Source: an uncultured Chloroflexota bacterium
GTDB lineage: Bacteria > Chloroflexota > Anaerolineae > Promineifilales > Promineifilaceae
Direction of reading: 5' to 3'
DNA length: 34,676 bases
NCBI GenBank assembly: GCA_900696625.1
Contig: CAADGU010000266.1
Coordinates: 1-34,676 of the forward strand
Translations under genes and position numbers: made by a program
Part shown: one piece after another, positions 33,048-34,676 of the stretch
Numbering within the stretch: position 1 is the stretch's first letter
How the letters are laid out: every line of letters begins with the position of its first letter
Notes under the pieces: generated by a model
Database searches by the model: none
What the model saw: only the letters and a program-made list of their open reading frames with translations
What the model was told of the DNA's origin: nothing

Positions 33048-33122
33048 GAGTATACCACAGGGGAAAAGTGACGAAAAGCGTCTTATCTGCCACCTGTCCC
33101 TCACGGCCGTACCGGGTATAAT
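33048..33122. promoter_or_regulatory. Divergent promoter region
   Basis: Minus strand: TATACT (complement of 33048-33053) precedes the TPR gene by about 50 nt; its -35 box is weak. Plus strand: a perfect TATAAT at 33117-33122 ends eight bases before the ATG at 33131, so that transcript would have little or no leader; its -35 box is weak too. One ACGGCCGT (33103-33110) lies between them. Confidence 0.5.
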
Positions 33123-33130
33123 CTGCCACA

Positions 33131-33559
33131 ATGAGCGTCTACCTCCCGGCAAAGCGCCCCCGTTCCGTAACTCTCATTCTTGGGGGTGTTATCCTTTTTG
33201 GTGTGTGGAACGTGAGCAAAGCACTGTTGTTGATCCAAAACCGGCCCTTGTTAGACCCCTTTGCTATCCGGCCTGCCCCTTTGTGGCAGGCGGTGTGGGC
33301 GTTGGTGTGGGCGGCGTTGTTTTTGGGGGGTGCGTGGCTGTTGCGGGGGCGACGGCCGTTTGCCCAAATCGCTATCCCCCTGTTACTCTTTCTATTCGGT
33401 CTATACACCATCAGCCTGCGCCTCATCTTTTCCCCACTCCCCTTTGCCGTCCATGGCGGTCTGGTGATCACCCTGTTTTTTGCGGCGGCGGTACTGTTGT
33501 CCTTTTGGGGGTTGAGGCGCGCCGGGCGACGGCATTATTTTGTTGAGAGAGGAGATTAG
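33131..33559 (+). CDS. Small four-helix membrane protein, unknown
   Basis: 142 residues. Four hydrophobic segments lie at roughly 15-35, 50-70, 78-96 and 104-126, with basic residues at the cytoplasmic ends (K-R-P-R-S, R-G-R-R, R-R-A-G-R-R). No family is recognised. The start sits about eight bases after a TATAAT box, suggesting leaderless translation. The acyl-CoA carboxylase gene follows after a 53-bp spacer filled by a heptamer hairpin. Confidence 0.75.
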   Translation: MSVYLPAKRPRSVTLILGGVILFGVWNVSKALLLIQNRPLLDPFAIRPAPLWQAVWALVWAALFLGGAWLLRGRRPFAQIAIPLLLFLFGLYTISLRLIFSPLPFAVHGGLVITLFFAAAVLLSFWGLRRAGRRHYFVERGD

Positions 33560-33604
33560 AGATTGGAGATTGGCAGAATCTTTAATCTCCAATCTCCAAT
33601 CTCC
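33551..33604. repeat. Heptamer-based hairpin, second copy
   Basis: A 21-bp stem with one mismatch (33551-33571 and 33584-33604) around a 12-nt loop, built from GGAGATT and AATCTCC units as at 2696-2739. It overlaps the end of the small membrane-protein gene and stops eight bases before the carboxylase ATG, leaving no room for a normal ribosome-binding site. Confidence 0.9.
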
Positions 33605-33612
33605 ACACAGCT

Positions 33613-34676
33613 ATGAACGCCAAAATCGAACAACTACGACGACTGAGACAGGAATCCCACCAGGGGGGCGGCGCAGAGCGGATTGCCAAACACAAAGCGG
33701 GCGGCAAACTGACGGCCCGCGAGCGCATTGATCTGCTGCTGGATAAAGGGTCCTTTCACGAAATTGACGCCTTTGTTGTCCACCGGGAACGCAACTTTGG
33801 CATGGACAGCAAAAAGTACCTGGGGGATAGTGTGGTGACGGGGTGGGGGACCATAGACGGCCGTCTCATTTACGTCTTCTCCCAGGACTTCACCGTCTTT
33901 GGCGGCAGCCTCAGCCAGGTACACGCCGAAAAAGTGTGCAAAATTATGGACATGGCTATGCGTAACGGCGCGCCTGTCATCGGCATCAACGACTCCGGCG
34001 GGGCGCGCATCCAGGAAGGGGTCGTCAGCCTGGGTGGGTACGCGGACATCTTCCTGCGCAACACCCTGGCCTCCGGCGTCATCCCCCAGATCAGCGCCAT
34101 CATGGGGCCGTGCGCCGGCGGCGCGGTCTATTCCCCCGCCCTCACCGACTTCATCTACATGGTCAAAGAGAGCAGCTACATGTTCATCACCGGCCCCGAT
34201 GTGGTCAAGACCGTCACCGGCGAGGATGTCACCTTTGAGCAGTTAGGCGGGGCCATGACCCATAACGCCAAGAGCGGCGTGGCCCACATGGCCGCCGAAA
34301 GCGAAGCCGACGCACTCTTCCTCATCCGTGAATTGATGAGCTACCTGCCTTCCAACAATATGGAAGACCCCCCCTTCAAACCGGCCAAAGACGATCCGCT
34401 GCGCACCGAAGCGGCGCTGGACTCGCTGGTGCCGGACAACCCCAACAAACCGTATGACATCAAAGACGCTATCCACCTGATCATGGACGATGGCGAGTTT
34501 TACGAAATTCAGGAGCATTACGCCCAAAACATTGTGGTAGGGTTTGCCCGCCTGGGCGGCTTTCCGGTGGGCATTGTGGCCAACCAGCCGATGGTATTGG
34601 CCGGGGTGTTGGACATTAACGCCAGCGAGAAGGCGGGCCGCTTTGTCCGTTTTTGCGACTGTTTCAACATTCCCCT
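33613..34676 (+). CDS. Acyl-CoA carboxylase carboxyltransferase subunit (propionyl-CoA carboxylase beta type), cut by window edge
   Basis: 354 residues are visible and the frame is still open at the edge; the family is about 510-520 long. The N-terminal half has [28 protein letters not shown] and [14 protein letters not shown]. The oxyanion-hole region is [14 protein letters not shown], and the C-terminal half begins Y-D-I-K-D-A-I. The subunit moves carboxyl from biotin to propionyl-CoA or a related acyl-CoA. It could equally be part of a decarboxylase such as MmdA; the biotin partners are outside the window. The start lacks a clear ribosome-binding site because of the heptamer hairpin just upstream. 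Confidence 0.92.
   Translation, partial: MNAKIEQLRRLRQESHQGGGAERIAKHKAGGKLTARERIDLLLDKGSFHEIDAFVVHRERNFGMDSKKYLGDSVVTGWGTIDGRLIYVFSQDFTVFGGSLSQVHAEKVCKIMDMAMRNGAPVIGINDSGGARIQEGVVSLGGYADIFLRNTLASGVIPQISAIMGPCAGGAVYSPALTDFIYMVKESSYMFITGPDVVKTVTGEDVTFEQLGGAMTHNAKSGVAHMAAESEADALFLIRELMSYLPSNNMEDPPFKPAKDDPLRTEAALDSLVPDNPNKPYDIKDAIHLIMDDGEFYEIQEHYAQNIVVGFARLGGFPVGIVANQPMVLAGVLDINASEKAGRFVRFCDCFNIP

Larger units (their letters stand above)
12..33864. repeat. Highly iterated palindrome ACGGCCGT, 53 dispersed copies
   Basis: The perfect 8-bp palindrome ACGGCCGT was counted by eye at 53 places. Start positions: 12, 684, 817, 958, 1522, 1616, 1669, 2800, 3460, 5243, 5858, 6254, 6311, 9475, 12161, 13848, 14287, 14428, 15948, 16217, 16291, 16548, 17267, 18801, 18879, 19538, 19776, 20013, 20192, 21924, 22068, 22919, 23358, 23546, 23683, 23833, 25768, 25798, 26400, 26574, 26908, 27138, 28214, 29086, 30016, 30374, 30647, 30960, 31426, 31604, 33103, 33352, 33857. 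A random 8-mer would occur about 0.5 times. Nearly all copies are inside genes on either strand and in all three frames, read as Thr-Ala-Val, Gly-Arg or Arg-Pro. Known parallel: HIP1 of cyanobacteria. The function here is unknown. Confidence 0.93.

Noticed and set aside
33001-33129. N-terminal extension of the TPR protein from a GTG at 33129
   Set aside because: It would read through a probable promoter, while the GTG at 33000 has GGAGG at ideal spacing and begins the regular TPR pattern.

Overview
The window is a stretch of bacterial chromosome that most resembles Chloroflexota of the Anaerolineae/Caldilineae type (inference). Reasons: a family-5 solute-binding lipoprotein with a valine/threonine/glutamate-rich linker after the lipobox, many TPR proteins, dolichyl-phosphate-type glycosyltransferases, a cdaA-cdaR pair, and moderately GC-rich sequence full of small palindromic repeats. 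Both window edges cut genes: a GT-C-like membrane protein on the left and an acyl-CoA carboxylase carboxyltransferase on the right. No rRNA, tRNA, CRISPR array or prophage was seen.

Layout. 1-4459 (minus): an envelope glycan/lipid glycosylation operon: dolichyl-phosphate mannosyltransferase-like GT2, zinc-ribbon methyltransferase, second GT2, two polytopic membrane proteins. 4657-5415 (plus): HAD phosphatase. 5428-6663 (minus): response regulator with a roadblock-like domain. 6793-13441 (minus): complete oligopeptide/dipeptide ABC importer (binding protein, two permeases, two ATPases), with a consensus sigma70 promoter, a long structured leader and an intercistronic terminator. 13842-15881 (minus): HExxH protein and TPR protein. 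16063-18146 (plus): menaquinone methyltransferase and a CNNM/CorC-type CBS membrane protein. 18225-25029 (plus): promoter, SAM-I riboswitch and intrinsic terminator, then a DUF4259 gene, an unknown gene, a Gmad2-like lipoprotein, a REP-associated tyrosine transposase between REP palindromes, and full-length cobalamin-dependent methionine synthase. 25099-25957 (plus): DUF6883 and DUF4926 genes and an internally deleted P-loop kinase. 26064-27161: serine-hydrolase-fold lipoprotein lacking its nucleophile. 27164-33000 (minus): TPR protein, cdaA, cdaR, der. 33131 to the end (plus): small membrane protein and acyl-CoA carboxylase.

The main system-level signal is not a gene. The palindrome ACGGCCGT occurs 53 times by my count (about 0.5 expected for a random 8-mer), spread over almost all genes but nearly absent from the ABC operon. 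It behaves like a highly iterated palindrome comparable in kind to cyanobacterial HIP1. Several other small-repeat families overlie it: REP hairpins with compensatory changes around the transposase, 7/8-mer tandem repeats folded into hairpins at three intercistronic junctions, an octamer array inside metH, and a three-hairpin block inside a lipoprotein signal region. The second signal is a SAM riboswitch about 2.8 kb upstream of metH, separated from it by three genes and the transposase unit.
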